Below, one piece after another: positions 1 through 7,961 of a stretch of DNA of 64,000 nt. The stretch comes from Paraconexibacter antarcticus. Its GTDB lineage: Bacteria > Actinomycetota > Thermoleophilia > Solirubrobacterales > Solirubrobacteraceae. A program made the translations under genes and the position numbers. Below the pieces are notes generated by a model. That model ran no database searches and was not told the origin of the DNA. It saw nothing but the letters and a program-made list of their open reading frames with translations. Every line of letters starts with the position of its first letter. Within the stretch, counting starts at the first letter, position 1. The stretch covers positions 4,406,514-4,470,513 of the forward strand of contig NZ_CP098502.1 in NCBI RefSeq assembly GCF_024220175.1. The letters run 5' to 3'.

Positions 1-760
1 CGGTGGTCTTGTGGACCGGCCCGAGGCCACCCGTGCCGTCCGGCGTGCCCGCCATCGCGGGGCCACCGCCGCAGCCGCCCGTCTGCTCGACCGCCGCCGG
101 CGCGGCGGTGGTCGGCGGGGTGCCGGGTCCGCCGAAGCCGTAGGCGACGGCGCGGGTCATGACCTCGTCCGCGTAGGAGGCAGAGGCGTCCGCGCAGGCT
201 CCGTAGTACGCGCACGCCGCCTGCCGGTAGGCGGTGTAGCTGCCGCCGGTCTTGGGTGCCTTCTTGTCCTCGCGGAGGAGCCGGGCGGCGGTGAAGATCG
301 CGTCGGCGGGGTTGTTGACGTCCAACCGTCCGTCGTGGTTTCCGTCGTAGCCGTAGCGCTCAAACTCGGTCGGAGTGTTGCCGGGGCTACACGGTGAGCC
401 GCGGCGCATCGCGATTTGCATCGGGCCCGCGCATCCGGATCCGTTGTCACCCGCGCACGTGCGGTGGTCGCATTCCTGGGCGCCGATCGAGGCTAGGAAC
501 GTCCAGTCGATATCAAACCGCTCGCCGGCCGCTCGGTAGAGCGCGAGCCGGCTTGGCGGGATCTGCGCGGTCGCCGTCGCGGTCGGCTGCGGCCCTCCAC
601 CAGCGCCGGGGCTGGTCTCGGTGGAGGGTCCGCCGGTGCAGGTCAGGGCGGCACCGGTGACGGCCATCACCGCACCGAGCACGGCGACGGCGCACAGGCC
701 GGTGGACCCGAACGTCGTGATGAGCCACCACCGCTTGAGGCTGCGGCTAGGAGCGGACAT
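1..760 (-). CDS. Lytic transglycosylase-like conjugation protein (3' end beyond window)
   Basis: Reading on the minus strand from ATG at 760, the frame stays open to the window edge, so the C-terminus is missing. A short basic N-terminus is followed by a membrane anchor (about residues 10-38) and a Pro/Thr linker. A lysozyme-like domain follows: the motif WTFLASIGAQECDH places the probable catalytic Glu at residue 96, with GCAGPMQI after it, as in SLT/MltB-type muramidases. The visible end is a Gly/Pro-rich linker, so a second domain such as NlpC/P60 may lie outside the window. Conjugative elements of Gram-positives carry such an enzyme (CwlT in ICEBs1, VirB1 in type IV secretion) to open the wall for the mating pore. 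It overlaps the upstream gene by 14 bases and ends the operon as seen here. Family call from motif, not alignment. Confidence 0.7.
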   Translation of the reverse strand, partial: MSAPSRSLKRWWLITTFGSTGLCAVAVLGAVMAVTGAALTCTGGPSTETSPGAGGGPQPTATATAQIPPSRLALYRAAGERFDIDWTFLASIGAQECDHRTCAGDNGSGCAGPMQIAMRRGSPCSPGNTPTEFERYGYDGNHDGRLDVNNPADAIFTAARLLREDKKAPKTGGSYTAYRQAACAYYGACADASASYADEVMTRAVAYGFGGPGTPPTTAAPAAVEQTGGCGGGPAMAGTPDGTGGLGPVHKTT

Positions 761-1220
761 CGCTGACCACCCACCCCTCCGCCGAACGAACCAAGGTGAG
801 GGTCAGGCGCAGCTGCACGTCGCGGCCCGTGACCTTCACGACGGCGGTTCCTGTGGTGGGGGTGGTGAGGTCGGTGCGCAGCTCCGTGATCTGCCGCTCC
901 CGTCGCCGGGCGCGGCTCGGCCGCACCCGCTCCGCCGTCAGACGCGCTCGAAGTGCTGGTGTCGCGGCCGTGACGCGGCCCGCCCTGTGGTGGGCGGTCA
1001 TCCACGCCAGGTAGTCCTCAGCGAACGCCCGGGCGGACGCGGCCGCCGCCCGCACGTCGGGCGGAGCGGCGGCGGTGCTCGGCGGGGCCGGATGGCCGGG
1101 GCCGGCCGGCGCGCTGAGCGCGGCCGTTGCGGCGCTGAGCAGCACCATGCACGCAAGCCCAACCAGCCGTGGGCCCGGAGCTGCGGCCTTCCGGCCGGGG
1201 GTTGCCGTTGCGGAGCTCAT
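747..1220 (-). CDS. TcpC/VirB8-like conjugal transfer protein
   Basis: This 157-residue protein has an N-terminal signal anchor (about residues 17-38, ending in an Ala-rich stretch) and an outer alpha+beta domain. The domain begins with a helix (ARAFAEDYLAW) and ends with beta strands (LTLTLVRSAEGWVVSDV), the pattern of NTF2-like VirB8/TcpC domains that scaffold mating pores outside the membrane. At this length it would hold one such domain, whereas TcpC usually has two. The start overlaps the stop of the VirB6-like gene (ATGA) and the end overlaps the transglycosylase gene, so translation is probably coupled. The assignment rests mainly on position and on the tail pattern. Confidence 0.6.
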   Translation of the reverse strand: MSSATATPGRKAAAPGPRLVGLACMVLLSAATAALSAPAGPGHPAPPSTAAAPPDVRAAAASARAFAEDYLAWMTAHHRAGRVTAATPALRARLTAERVRPSRARRRERQITELRTDLTTPTTGTAVVKVTGRDVQLRLTLTLVRSAEGWVVSDVRS

Positions 1221-3463
1221 GACGGTGCTCCCGGTTCGCTGCTTGTTCCGTCGCCGTGGGGTGGCGGCGGGCGTCGCGTCGCGGGCGCGGGGTCGACCGG
1301 CTCGTCGGGAGCGGCGACGGGCGGGTGCAGGCGTTGTCGTTCAGCGCGTAGCTGGTCGGCGAGCGAGGGCTCAGGGGTGTCTGGTTCCGGGCGCGGCGGT
1401 GGCGGTGTTGGCGTCGGGTCAGGTGCGCCCGGGTCGGCGGGAGTCGGGACACGTGAGGCTGCGCCACCCAGTGCGGCCCGAGGCGAGGCATCGGCGTGCT
1501 GGTGGTGGGTGGGCTCGCTAGGGCGATCGGGGCGCCGGGCTGGATGAGCGTCCGCGCCGGCGCGCCGGCGCGCCGGGGTCGCTGCCGGGGCGCCGTCGTT
1601 GCCGGCCGCAGCGCGAGCGGGCGCGTCGGGGCGGTCCAGCCGCGCGCGACGGTGGGCGCGGTCAGTTGCGCCAACGCGATCGGGGTCCGCCGTGGCCGGG
1701 TCGGTCGCGGGGGCCGTGCGGGCATGCTCGCGGGTCGGCGCATCGGCCGCTGACGGCTGCTCGTCGCGAAGCTGCGAGCGCGAGGACGCGGTCGAGGTCG
1801 GCGCTGACGTCGGGCGGTGTCGGGCCTGATCGAAGTCCTCGGGTGCGGGCGCCGGCGACTGCTCATCGACGGGACCCGTGTGCGTTGCCCGGGCTGCCCC
1901 GGCGGCCGCGTCTGATGTCGCTGGCCGGCGGGCTGGGAGGACGTTCTTGGCGACGTACGCGATCCCGAGCAGCCGGCGTAGCTGGGCTTCGCGGCCGGGT
2001 GCCTGTCCGCTGACCGCCGTGGTGAGCTTTCCGACGAGCGTGCCCCGCTGCAGGAAGACGGTCCACAGGAGCGCGGCTTGAAGGCCGAACGACATGAGCC
2101 ACCCCAAGCTCGAGGTCGCGTCCTGCAGAGCCGCCAGCACCGCGAGCACGACAGCGAGGACGAGTGAGTAGGCGGCCTTGCGGACGAGGTAGGTGATCAG
2201 GTGGGTGGCCCACTGGTGGAAGAGGTCGTGGCCGCGGCCGGGGATGATCCCCGCCACCAAAGCCACCGGGGCGAAGCACGCGAGGAGCAGCACGACGATC
2301 TGCGAGAGCACGACCGACAAGGCGAGCGAGCCGAGCAGCAAGAACGCCCCGAGCTCCCCGATCAGCACCACGAGCGCGAGGAGCAGGCGCTGATACTGGC
2401 CGCCCTTCTCCATCGCATCGGTCGCGGGCTTGTCGAAGATCGCGGGCTTGTAGGTGCCGGCCTTCTTCGCCGGATCAGAGTCCGGCAGCTTCCCCGCGTC
2501 CGCGTTGTTGATCGCGTCATATTGGGCGTCGCGATCATCAGAGCCGGGTGGGTAGCTCAGGAAGTGCGCGGGGTAGCGCACGGCGTTGTTCACGCACTCC
2601 TTCCCCACCACGCTCACCGTCTCCGCCTTGGCCAGCCGCCGGCCCGCACCGGTCGGGAGCGGGCGCACCGGGACGGAGGTCGGGTCGTGGTCCTTGCTGC
2701 CCGTCCCGGGCTTGACGCAGTGCTCGGTCCCGCCGAAGTTCAAGGCCACCCACGGCCGCAGGACCAGGGTGCTGAACAGCTGGTCTGAGGCGGACCGCCG
2801 TGCTTTGGGTCCGGTGCTGACGTCACCGTTCGCGGTGACGGAAAGGAAGGCGCTCGAGATCTGATTGGTCCAGCGGCTGGCTTCGCCGATCGTCGCGTCG
2901 GGGCGGGAGACGATCGCCAACGCGATCAGGCAGAACACCAACGACTTCCCCAGGGCGGCGGCGGTCTCGGTGTACCGGCGCTGCACCAGGGCCCGCCACA
3001 TCGCCCAGCAGCCGGTGAGCGTGATCGCCACGACCGCCCACGGCTCCCCGAAGGTATGCGCGTACAGGCCGGCGATCGCATCACCGACCGGTGCGAGCGC
3101 ACCCGAGTCGCCAGTGCCCGGGGTTCCGTTGAGGAGATCGAGAGAGAAGGCGTAGCCGAAGATGACGATCAAGGCGTTGGCGATGAACGCCGTGATCTGC
3201 CAGACCAAGTTCGCGAGAAAGAACGCGATCATCGACGGGATCCCCGACGCATCCACCCCACGCGTGAGCGATGCCTTGATCGCGTCGAAGTGCTGATCCA
3301 GCGCGTAGTTGCCGATCGGGTACCGGTCCGCGAGTCCGGACACCGAGCCGCCGGGTCCGATGTTGGAGTACAGGTCGCTGGCTGCCCACACTGTCGGCGC
3401 AAGCCACAACAACACCAAGGCGAGGAAGGCGGCGAGCGTGAGGAGGATTCGCAGGCGGGTCAT
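1217..3463 (-). CDS. VirB6/TrbL-like conjugation membrane protein
   Basis: This 748-residue protein has a signal peptide or first membrane helix (residues 4-28), a short outer segment, and several hydrophobic helices (about 80-115, 140-160, 170-190, 355-500). The C-terminal third, from about 520, is a long Pro/Ala/Arg/Asp-rich disordered tail. The architecture is that of VirB6/TrbL/ConG polytopic proteins, which form the inner-membrane channel of the DNA-transfer machine. It lies directly downstream of the VirB4 ATPase (ATGA overlap), the usual order in actinobacterial and ICEBs1-like elements. The large outer loop (about 215-350) has several cysteines (HCVKPGTG and KECVNN) that could pair outside the membrane. 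The tail is longer than in typical VirB6 proteins and may be cytoplasmic. Confidence 0.75.
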   Translation of the reverse strand: MTRLRILLTLAAFLALVLLWLAPTVWAASDLYSNIGPGGSVSGLADRYPIGNYALDQHFDAIKASLTRGVDASGIPSMIAFFLANLVWQITAFIANALIVIFGYAFSLDLLNGTPGTGDSGALAPVGDAIAGLYAHTFGEPWAVVAITLTGCWAMWRALVQRRYTETAAALGKSLVFCLIALAIVSRPDATIGEASRWTNQISSAFLSVTANGDVSTGPKARRSASDQLFSTLVLRPWVALNFGGTEHCVKPGTGSKDHDPTSVPVRPLPTGAGRRLAKAETVSVVGKECVNNAVRYPAHFLSYPPGSDDRDAQYDAINNADAGKLPDSDPAKKAGTYKPAIFDKPATDAMEKGGQYQRLLLALVVLIGELGAFLLLGSLALSVVLSQIVVLLLACFAPVALVAGIIPGRGHDLFHQWATHLITYLVRKAAYSLVLAVVLAVLAALQDATSSLGWLMSFGLQAALLWTVFLQRGTLVGKLTTAVSGQAPGREAQLRRLLGIAYVAKNVLPARRPATSDAAAGAARATHTGPVDEQSPAPAPEDFDQARHRPTSAPTSTASSRSQLRDEQPSAADAPTREHARTAPATDPATADPDRVGATDRAHRRARLDRPDAPARAAAGNDGAPAATPARRRAGADAHPARRPDRPSEPTHHQHADASPRAALGGAASRVPTPADPGAPDPTPTPPPPRPEPDTPEPSLADQLRAERQRLHPPVAAPDEPVDPAPATRRPPPPHGDGTSSEPGAPS

Positions 3464-5910
3464 CGCTCGCCCCCGTCCGTGTCGGTGGTCGTGGTGGGGC
3501 TGGTGTTGAACGCGTCCAGCAGTGCCGGGTCCGGGCAGTGAACCTGGACCTCGGCGACCCGGCCTTGGAGGTCGCGCATCACGCAGCGGCCGGCGCGCGC
3601 CGCCCGCAGCGACGCGACCCGTGCGGGTGTGGCCTCGATCCCGAGGAGGTCGAGGGCGTGGGTGGCCTCGGTGTCGGCGTCCTGCCCGAAGACCAGCCAG
3701 GTGCCGACGAGGTCGCGGGTCCCTTCCACGTCATCAAGGCGCTGGGTGACCAGCAGCACGGTGGCGTTGTAGGCGCGCGCGAGGCGCACGAGCCGGTTGA
3801 TCACCGCCCGCCCCTGCGCGGAGGCGAGCAGGAACCACGCCTCATCGAGCAGCACGACCTTGTGCCGCGACCGATCGCCGGACACGAGACGGAGGGCGAG
3901 CGCGGCGACGAGTGACAGGGTCGCGACGGAGATCCGCTCCGCGCGCGTGTACGTCTCGCGGGAGACGCCGGGCTCGGGGAGGGTCAGGCCGGGGGTGCGG
4001 ATCGTCGTCAGCTGCAACTGCACGGGAGCGGCCTGGTCGGGGTGGGTGGTGGCGAAGCCGAGGCGGGCGAGGCCGACGTCGGCGATCACCTCAAGTGCGT
4101 CGGCCGCCTCGCGGCCGGCGTCGCCGTCGAGGGTGCGGAGGCGGTCGATGACCATGCGGGTGGATCGGCCGCCATCGCGCGCTGTGTCGCGAACGGCGCG
4201 GGCGATGGCGTGCTCCCACGACGCCGGCGGATCCCGCAGCAACTCCAGCAGGTAGGAGACCGTGAGCTCTTCCCGCATCTCCGAGAGGCCGATCGCCATC
4301 GGATCAAGGCGCCCCTGCTGATCCGCCGCTCCAGTGAGCTCAAGCACACCGACCCGCCCGGCGAGCTCGGGGAGGTTGGTCCAGCCGTGATCGGGCTTCG
4401 GATCGAAATCGACCACGAGGCTCCCGCGGAGGAGGGCGCTGTGGGCGATGAGCTGGGCGGCGAGCGTCTTACCGGAGCCGAGGGTTCCGGCGAGCATCAC
4501 CGCGCTCGCCCGCGACTCCCGCGACGGCGCCGTCGCGTCATAGAACACCGGGCGGCGTGCCCCGGTGGTGGTGTAGCCGAGGTAGAGGCCGCCCGGGTCG
4601 CCGATGAGGGTGGTGGCGGTGGGGACCATCGCGCCGAACTGCTGGGCGGTGACCTGCTGCACGTACTCCCGTACCCGGCCACCATCCGCCCGCGGCAGAT
4701 GCTCATAGAACAGCGCCTCCTGCAGCCCGCGCGGCCGGTAGAGCTGCACGTCGCCGTAACGACCGCGGACCGCCTCGACCCTGCGCTCAAGCTCCTCCCG
4801 CGTCGGGGCGCCGACAGCGAGAGACAGCGTCGCGTAGAGCATCGGTGGGCGTGCCCCGGTTTGCAGGACCTGTTCGTATTCGCGGGCGAGGGTGCGGTCA
4901 TCGTCGGCCTGCCACCCCGCCCCCTGCGAAGACTCCAGCTGGTCGCGGTAGACCTGCTCGACATCGACGATCCGCTTGCGAACCTGGCCGAGCGCCTCAC
5001 GGTTCCCCAGCCACCTCGCATGGACCACCGCGTCGACCGGAACGCCCAGACCGTCCAGGGGTGCGTGCAGGAGCTCGGCCGCGGGGCCGGGAAAGACCGG
5101 CTGCTCCCCCAGGGCGCCCATGACGAGCAGCGCCTGAAACCCGGTGCCCGTCTCGGTCTCGATCGCGAGGCTCGGCGGCTGCTCGGGGTCCTCAAGCAGC
5201 GGGCAGGCCGGCAGCCGCCACAGATCCCAACCCAGCGGCTCGTACAGCACGCCATCGCAATCGACGTCCCCGTCGGGGGTGGTGATGACCAGCGCGTCCG
5301 GCTGCCATCCGTCCTCGACCTTTGGCTCTGCGATGCCGCGCAGCGGTGCGCGACGGAGTAGCCACTCAAGCTCCTGGGTATGCGCGCGGCGCAGGCCGAC
5401 CACCCCGGTGAGGCGTTCGAAGAGCCGGGTCTCCGCTTCGGCGAGCGCCGCAAGCTCGCTGCCGGCGATCGGCGCGGTCGTCTTCGTTGTGACGAGTGCG
5501 GTGAGTCGTGCGCGGGCGTGGTCGGCGGCGTGGAGCATCGCGCCGCCGAGCTTGCGACCCGCCCGGGTGCGCAGCGCGACCGCGAGATAGACCTCGGGCT
5601 GACGGCCGTCCAGCCCGTCGAGGGCGTCGCGGTGCTGCCTGAGGAGCTGGGCGAACTCGGGCGAGCCGTGCGACGCCCGCTGGTACTCATCAGCTCCCGT
5701 GGCGCGGTAGACGCGCCAGAGCGAGAAATCGGCCTGGACGGCGTGAGCGAGGTGCTCAAGCTGCCCCTGCACAGCCCACTTCTCCCCCGTCGACCGCAGC
5801 GGGAAGTTCACGCCATCCAGGCGATAGAGCGCAGAACTTTCGCTGCCGGGACCGAACAGCAGGTTCGCGCGGGCGTAGCGCAGCCCGATCAGATCCGCGG
5901 GGGAGGTCAT
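3460..5910 (-). CDS. VirB4-family conjugation ATPase
   Basis: This 816-residue protein is the motor of the transfer system. Walker A is GTLGSGKT, with the Lys near residue 481. Walker B is KVVLLDEAWFLL near 688, followed by LLVTQRLDDVE, the usual VirB4/TraE signature. The N-terminal 450 residues form the VirB4 N-domain that contacts the membrane complex; PVFYDATAPS just before Walker A also fits. VirB4 proteins are hexameric ATPases that energise pilus or pore assembly and help move the relaxase-DNA complex. Length matches the ConE/TcpF-type branch. ATG at 5910 overlaps the stop of the TcpE-like gene, and its stop overlaps the VirB6-like start. No coupling protein (VirD4/FtsK) or relaxase gene is in the window, so the element must continue to the left. 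Confidence 0.88.
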   Translation of the reverse strand: MTSPADLIGLRYARANLLFGPGSESSALYRLDGVNFPLRSTGEKWAVQGQLEHLAHAVQADFSLWRVYRATGADEYQRASHGSPEFAQLLRQHRDALDGLDGRQPEVYLAVALRTRAGRKLGGAMLHAADHARARLTALVTTKTTAPIAGSELAALAEAETRLFERLTGVVGLRRAHTQELEWLLRRAPLRGIAEPKVEDGWQPDALVITTPDGDVDCDGVLYEPLGWDLWRLPACPLLEDPEQPPSLAIETETGTGFQALLVMGALGEQPVFPGPAAELLHAPLDGLGVPVDAVVHARWLGNREALGQVRKRIVDVEQVYRDQLESSQGAGWQADDDRTLAREYEQVLQTGARPPMLYATLSLAVGAPTREELERRVEAVRGRYGDVQLYRPRGLQEALFYEHLPRADGGRVREYVQQVTAQQFGAMVPTATTLIGDPGGLYLGYTTTGARRPVFYDATAPSRESRASAVMLAGTLGSGKTLAAQLIAHSALLRGSLVVDFDPKPDHGWTNLPELAGRVGVLELTGAADQQGRLDPMAIGLSEMREELTVSYLLELLRDPPASWEHAIARAVRDTARDGGRSTRMVIDRLRTLDGDAGREAADALEVIADVGLARLGFATTHPDQAAPVQLQLTTIRTPGLTLPEPGVSRETYTRAERISVATLSLVAALALRLVSGDRSRHKVVLLDEAWFLLASAQGRAVINRLVRLARAYNATVLLVTQRLDDVEGTRDLVGTWLVFGQDADTEATHALDLLGIEATPARVASLRAARAGRCVMRDLQGRVAEVQVHCPDPALLDAFNTSPTTTTDTDGGER

Positions 5911-6611
5911 GGCCGCACCTGCGCATGCTCGCCTTCGGCGAGCCGAACCTCGTCGAGTATCACGCCCGTACGACGCCGACCACTCGCAAGCGGCCTGATA
6001 GTGCAGCGACCGCGCCGGCCACGACGCAGAGCCACGGGCCCGGCGAACCGCAGCGTCGCCGGCCCCGAGACCCGGCCGCGCGTAAGGCGCGGGGCGTGCT
6101 CGTCAGACGCGACGACCAACCGGGTCGGCACGACAGGTGCCGGTGCGGCGGACGGGCGCAGCGGCTGCCCGAGGCGGCGTCGGCCCGCGACCTGCGCGCG
6201 CGCCCACGACAGCGGGAACCGGTAGGCGCTGCGACCGTCCGGAGCGAGCTGCAAAGCGGCGGTCGCGGCGACCGACGGGATCACGATCAGCCGCAGCGGC
6301 CAGTCCAGCGACCGCAGCATCACCCCCACCACCACGCATCCGGCGGCGGCCGCGGCCGCGGCGATCACAGCGGGGCGATGGCGACCGAGCCGCCACACCC
6401 CCGCACCGACGATGCCTGCAGCGGCGAGAACGACGACCGGCTTGACCGCCGCGAGCAGCATCCCGGCGACCAGGACGAGCGTCGCGGTGCCGAGCCAGCG
6501 GATCGGGATGCCGCCGGGGATCGGGAGGGTCTTGCCGTCGATCGCGTAGATCCGGCGGTCGGGCCGGAACACCCGCTGATAGCTGCGGACGACCTCGGGG
6601 AGTTGGGGCAT
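5907..6611 (-). CDS. TcpE-family conjugation membrane protein
   Basis: The start is the ATG at 6611, which shares its A with the stop of the upstream gene (TGATG). The product is 234 residues. It opens with MPQLPEVVRSYQRVFRPDRRIYAIDG, then has paired hydrophobic helices (about 37-68 and 75-125), and ends in a basic region and a C-terminal beta-rich piece. The conserved YQRVF...R.IY..DG...P N-terminus followed by two or more membrane helices is typical of TcpE/ConD proteins, which anchor the VirB4 ATPase to the membrane in clostridial pCW3 and ICEBs1 systems. It sits directly before VirB4, as in those systems. The C-terminal 100 residues are rich in Arg and probably cytoplasmic. Confidence 0.72.
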   Translation of the reverse strand: MPQLPEVVRSYQRVFRPDRRIYAIDGKTLPIPGGIPIRWLGTATLVLVAGMLLAAVKPVVVLAAAGIVGAGVWRLGRHRPAVIAAAAAAAGCVVVGVMLRSLDWPLRLIVIPSVAATAALQLAPDGRSAYRFPLSWARAQVAGRRRLGQPLRPSAAPAPVVPTRLVVASDEHAPRLTRGRVSGPATLRFAGPVALRRGRRGRCTIRPLASGRRRTGVILDEVRLAEGEHAQVRP

Positions 6612-6913
6612 CAGAAGATCTGCTTGCCGATGGCGCGGGCGGCGGAGGAGACCTGGTCGGGGCTGAACACCAGCCACGCCACCACCACCGACGCCACCAG
6701 AAACGTCCCGAGCTCGCCGTAGCGACGGTTGACCAGGAAGACCAAGGAGACGATCGCCAGGATCCCCGCGTACAGCTCGCTGGCGTAGTGGCGCAGGAGC
6801 TTTGAGAGGTTCGCGCCGACGTCGTTCCCGGCCGCTATCGCGGCGGTCGGTTCGATCAGCGTGAGGGCGGCGACGATGCCAATCGCGAGGAGCTGCTTGC
6901 GGGTCAGCGGCAT
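6611..6913 (-). CDS. Small two-helix conjugation membrane protein (ConC/TcpD position)
   Basis: The start is ATG 6913, giving 100 residues. An N-terminal signal-like helix (residues 6-28, ending IAAG) is followed by a hydrophilic helix and two membrane segments (about 48-62 and 68-83) with a short NRRYGE turn. Size, topology and position before a TcpE-like gene match the small proteins ConC/TcpD, and distantly the pilin-like VirB2/TrbC. Sequence alone does not separate these options. It overlaps the regulator gene by 10 bases and abuts the TcpE-like start, so all genes from 7359 to 1 form one transcription unit. Confidence 0.55.
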   Translation of the reverse strand: MPLTRKQLLAIGIVAALTLIEPTAAIAAGNDVGANLSKLLRHYASELYAGILAIVSLVFLVNRRYGELGTFLVASVVVAWLVFSPDQVSSAARAIGKQIF

Positions 6914-7359
6914 GTGAAGCCCTCGTCCGGGTCCTCGTCGTCGGCGATGTCGGTCGCCGGGTCGCTCTCCGTAAGGGTCTGCTCGCGTAGGCGGCGGGCG
7001 AGCTGATCGACCATCCACAAGCTCGGCCAATCGCAGAGCTGAAACGCCGGTGGCCCGACCCCGTCAACCCGGGCCAGGATCCCCGCCCGATGCAGCAGCC
7101 GCACGTGCGCCGCGACCGCGACCTCCGGCGCACCGAGCTCGGTGGCGAGCTGCGGGACGGTGGCCCGGCGCTCATCGAGGGCTCGCATGATCCGCAGCCG
7201 GACCGGGTGTCCGAGGACCCGCAGGCGGCTGGCAGTGATCTCCACCCCCAGCTCGCTGAGGTGCCCCGAGGGGCGAGCGGGGCGGCGGGGACACCGCCCG
7301 CTGCGGCGCAGGTCGGTCGAAATGGGCAGGCGGCCCGAGGGCCGAGGAGAAATGGTCAT
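6904..7359 (-). CDS. ArsR-like winged-helix regulator heading the conjugation operon
   Basis: This 151-residue protein has a basic Arg/Pro-rich N-terminus (1-32) and a winged-helix domain (about 40-115). LGHPVRLRIMRAL is the classic ArsR N-helix and VPQLATELGAPEVAVAAHVRLLHRAGIL is the recognition helix plus wing start. There is no CxC or ELCVCDL metal motif, so it is unlikely to sense metal by the usual alpha3N site. An acidic tail ends in FTCR. It is the first gene of the operon and probably regulates transfer genes in cis. The start at 7359 gives an unusually basic leader; the internal start codons are not clearly better. Confidence 0.72.
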   Translation of the reverse strand: MTISPRPSGRLPISTDLRRSGRCPRRPARPSGHLSELGVEITASRLRVLGHPVRLRIMRALDERRATVPQLATELGAPEVAVAAHVRLLHRAGILARVDGVGPPAFQLCDWPSLWMVDQLARRLREQTLTESDPATDIADDEDPDEGFTCR

Positions 7360-7961
7360 ATCTACTTACCCGGCGAGCGCGAGGTCGCTGTTATACGCCC
7401 CGGTTCGTCCACACACCACGAGCGACAGCCGCGCTCACCAGCTCCGAGCGCCCGGCCGGCCCGGCGACGACCGGGCCGCTTCGCGCGCTCGTCCGAAGCG
7501 CGCACAGAAGCCCAAGCACACCAGGCGATCCGCCCCGCGCCGCGCTTCATCGTCGGTCGCGTTTGTGAACGCACCGCGCCGCCTCGGCAGCCGATGCGGT
7601 GTTCGGCGTCCCTCAAGCACTCAGCGGCGACATCGCGGTCGGCAGGCGCGAGCGCCGACCCCGGCGCGGCGCGGCGACCATTGCCGGGTGAGCTCGGCGC
7701 GCGCGGCCCATCGGCAACCACGTTTCGGGGCGTCGCCTCTCTGCCGAGGGTTAGGAACGATCGTGGATGGGGAGAGGACCTCGCGGTGACTCACATTTAG
7801 GACCGCTGCGGTCCTCGAGCTCTCGCATCAACCGCACGCTCCGGCGCACTCAAGCGCGGACACCCACTGGGTCCGCCGGCAGCCGCGGCCGACGACCGGC
7901 GCGGCGTGCCGATCGTGAGATTGCGAATAACAAACCGGGCCGGTTCGCCGGGAGTAAAGGT
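7360..7961. other. Divergent intergenic region, no gene seen
   Basis: About 600 bases separate the conjugation operon (leftward) from the sigma-factor gene (rightward). The open frames here have shadow-like composition (runs of Arg, Pro and Ser) and no recognisable domain. The region should contain both promoters. It holds a 17-base perfect inverted repeat at 7799-7815 (AGGACCGC, one central base, then its complement) and an ACGATCGT palindrome at 7757-7764. A GGAAC at 7754-7758 resembles an ECF -35 box but lacks a convincing partner. Confidence 0.5.

Noticed and set aside
7754-7780. Possible ECF promoter (GGAAC) before the sigma-factor gene
   Set aside because: No acceptable -10 (CGTC-like) at 16-17 bases; a single pentamer is too common.
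7799-7815. 17-base perfect inverted repeat as a terminator
   Set aside because: It lies between divergent genes with no U-tract and no upstream transcript to end; kept only as a note in the intergenic entry.
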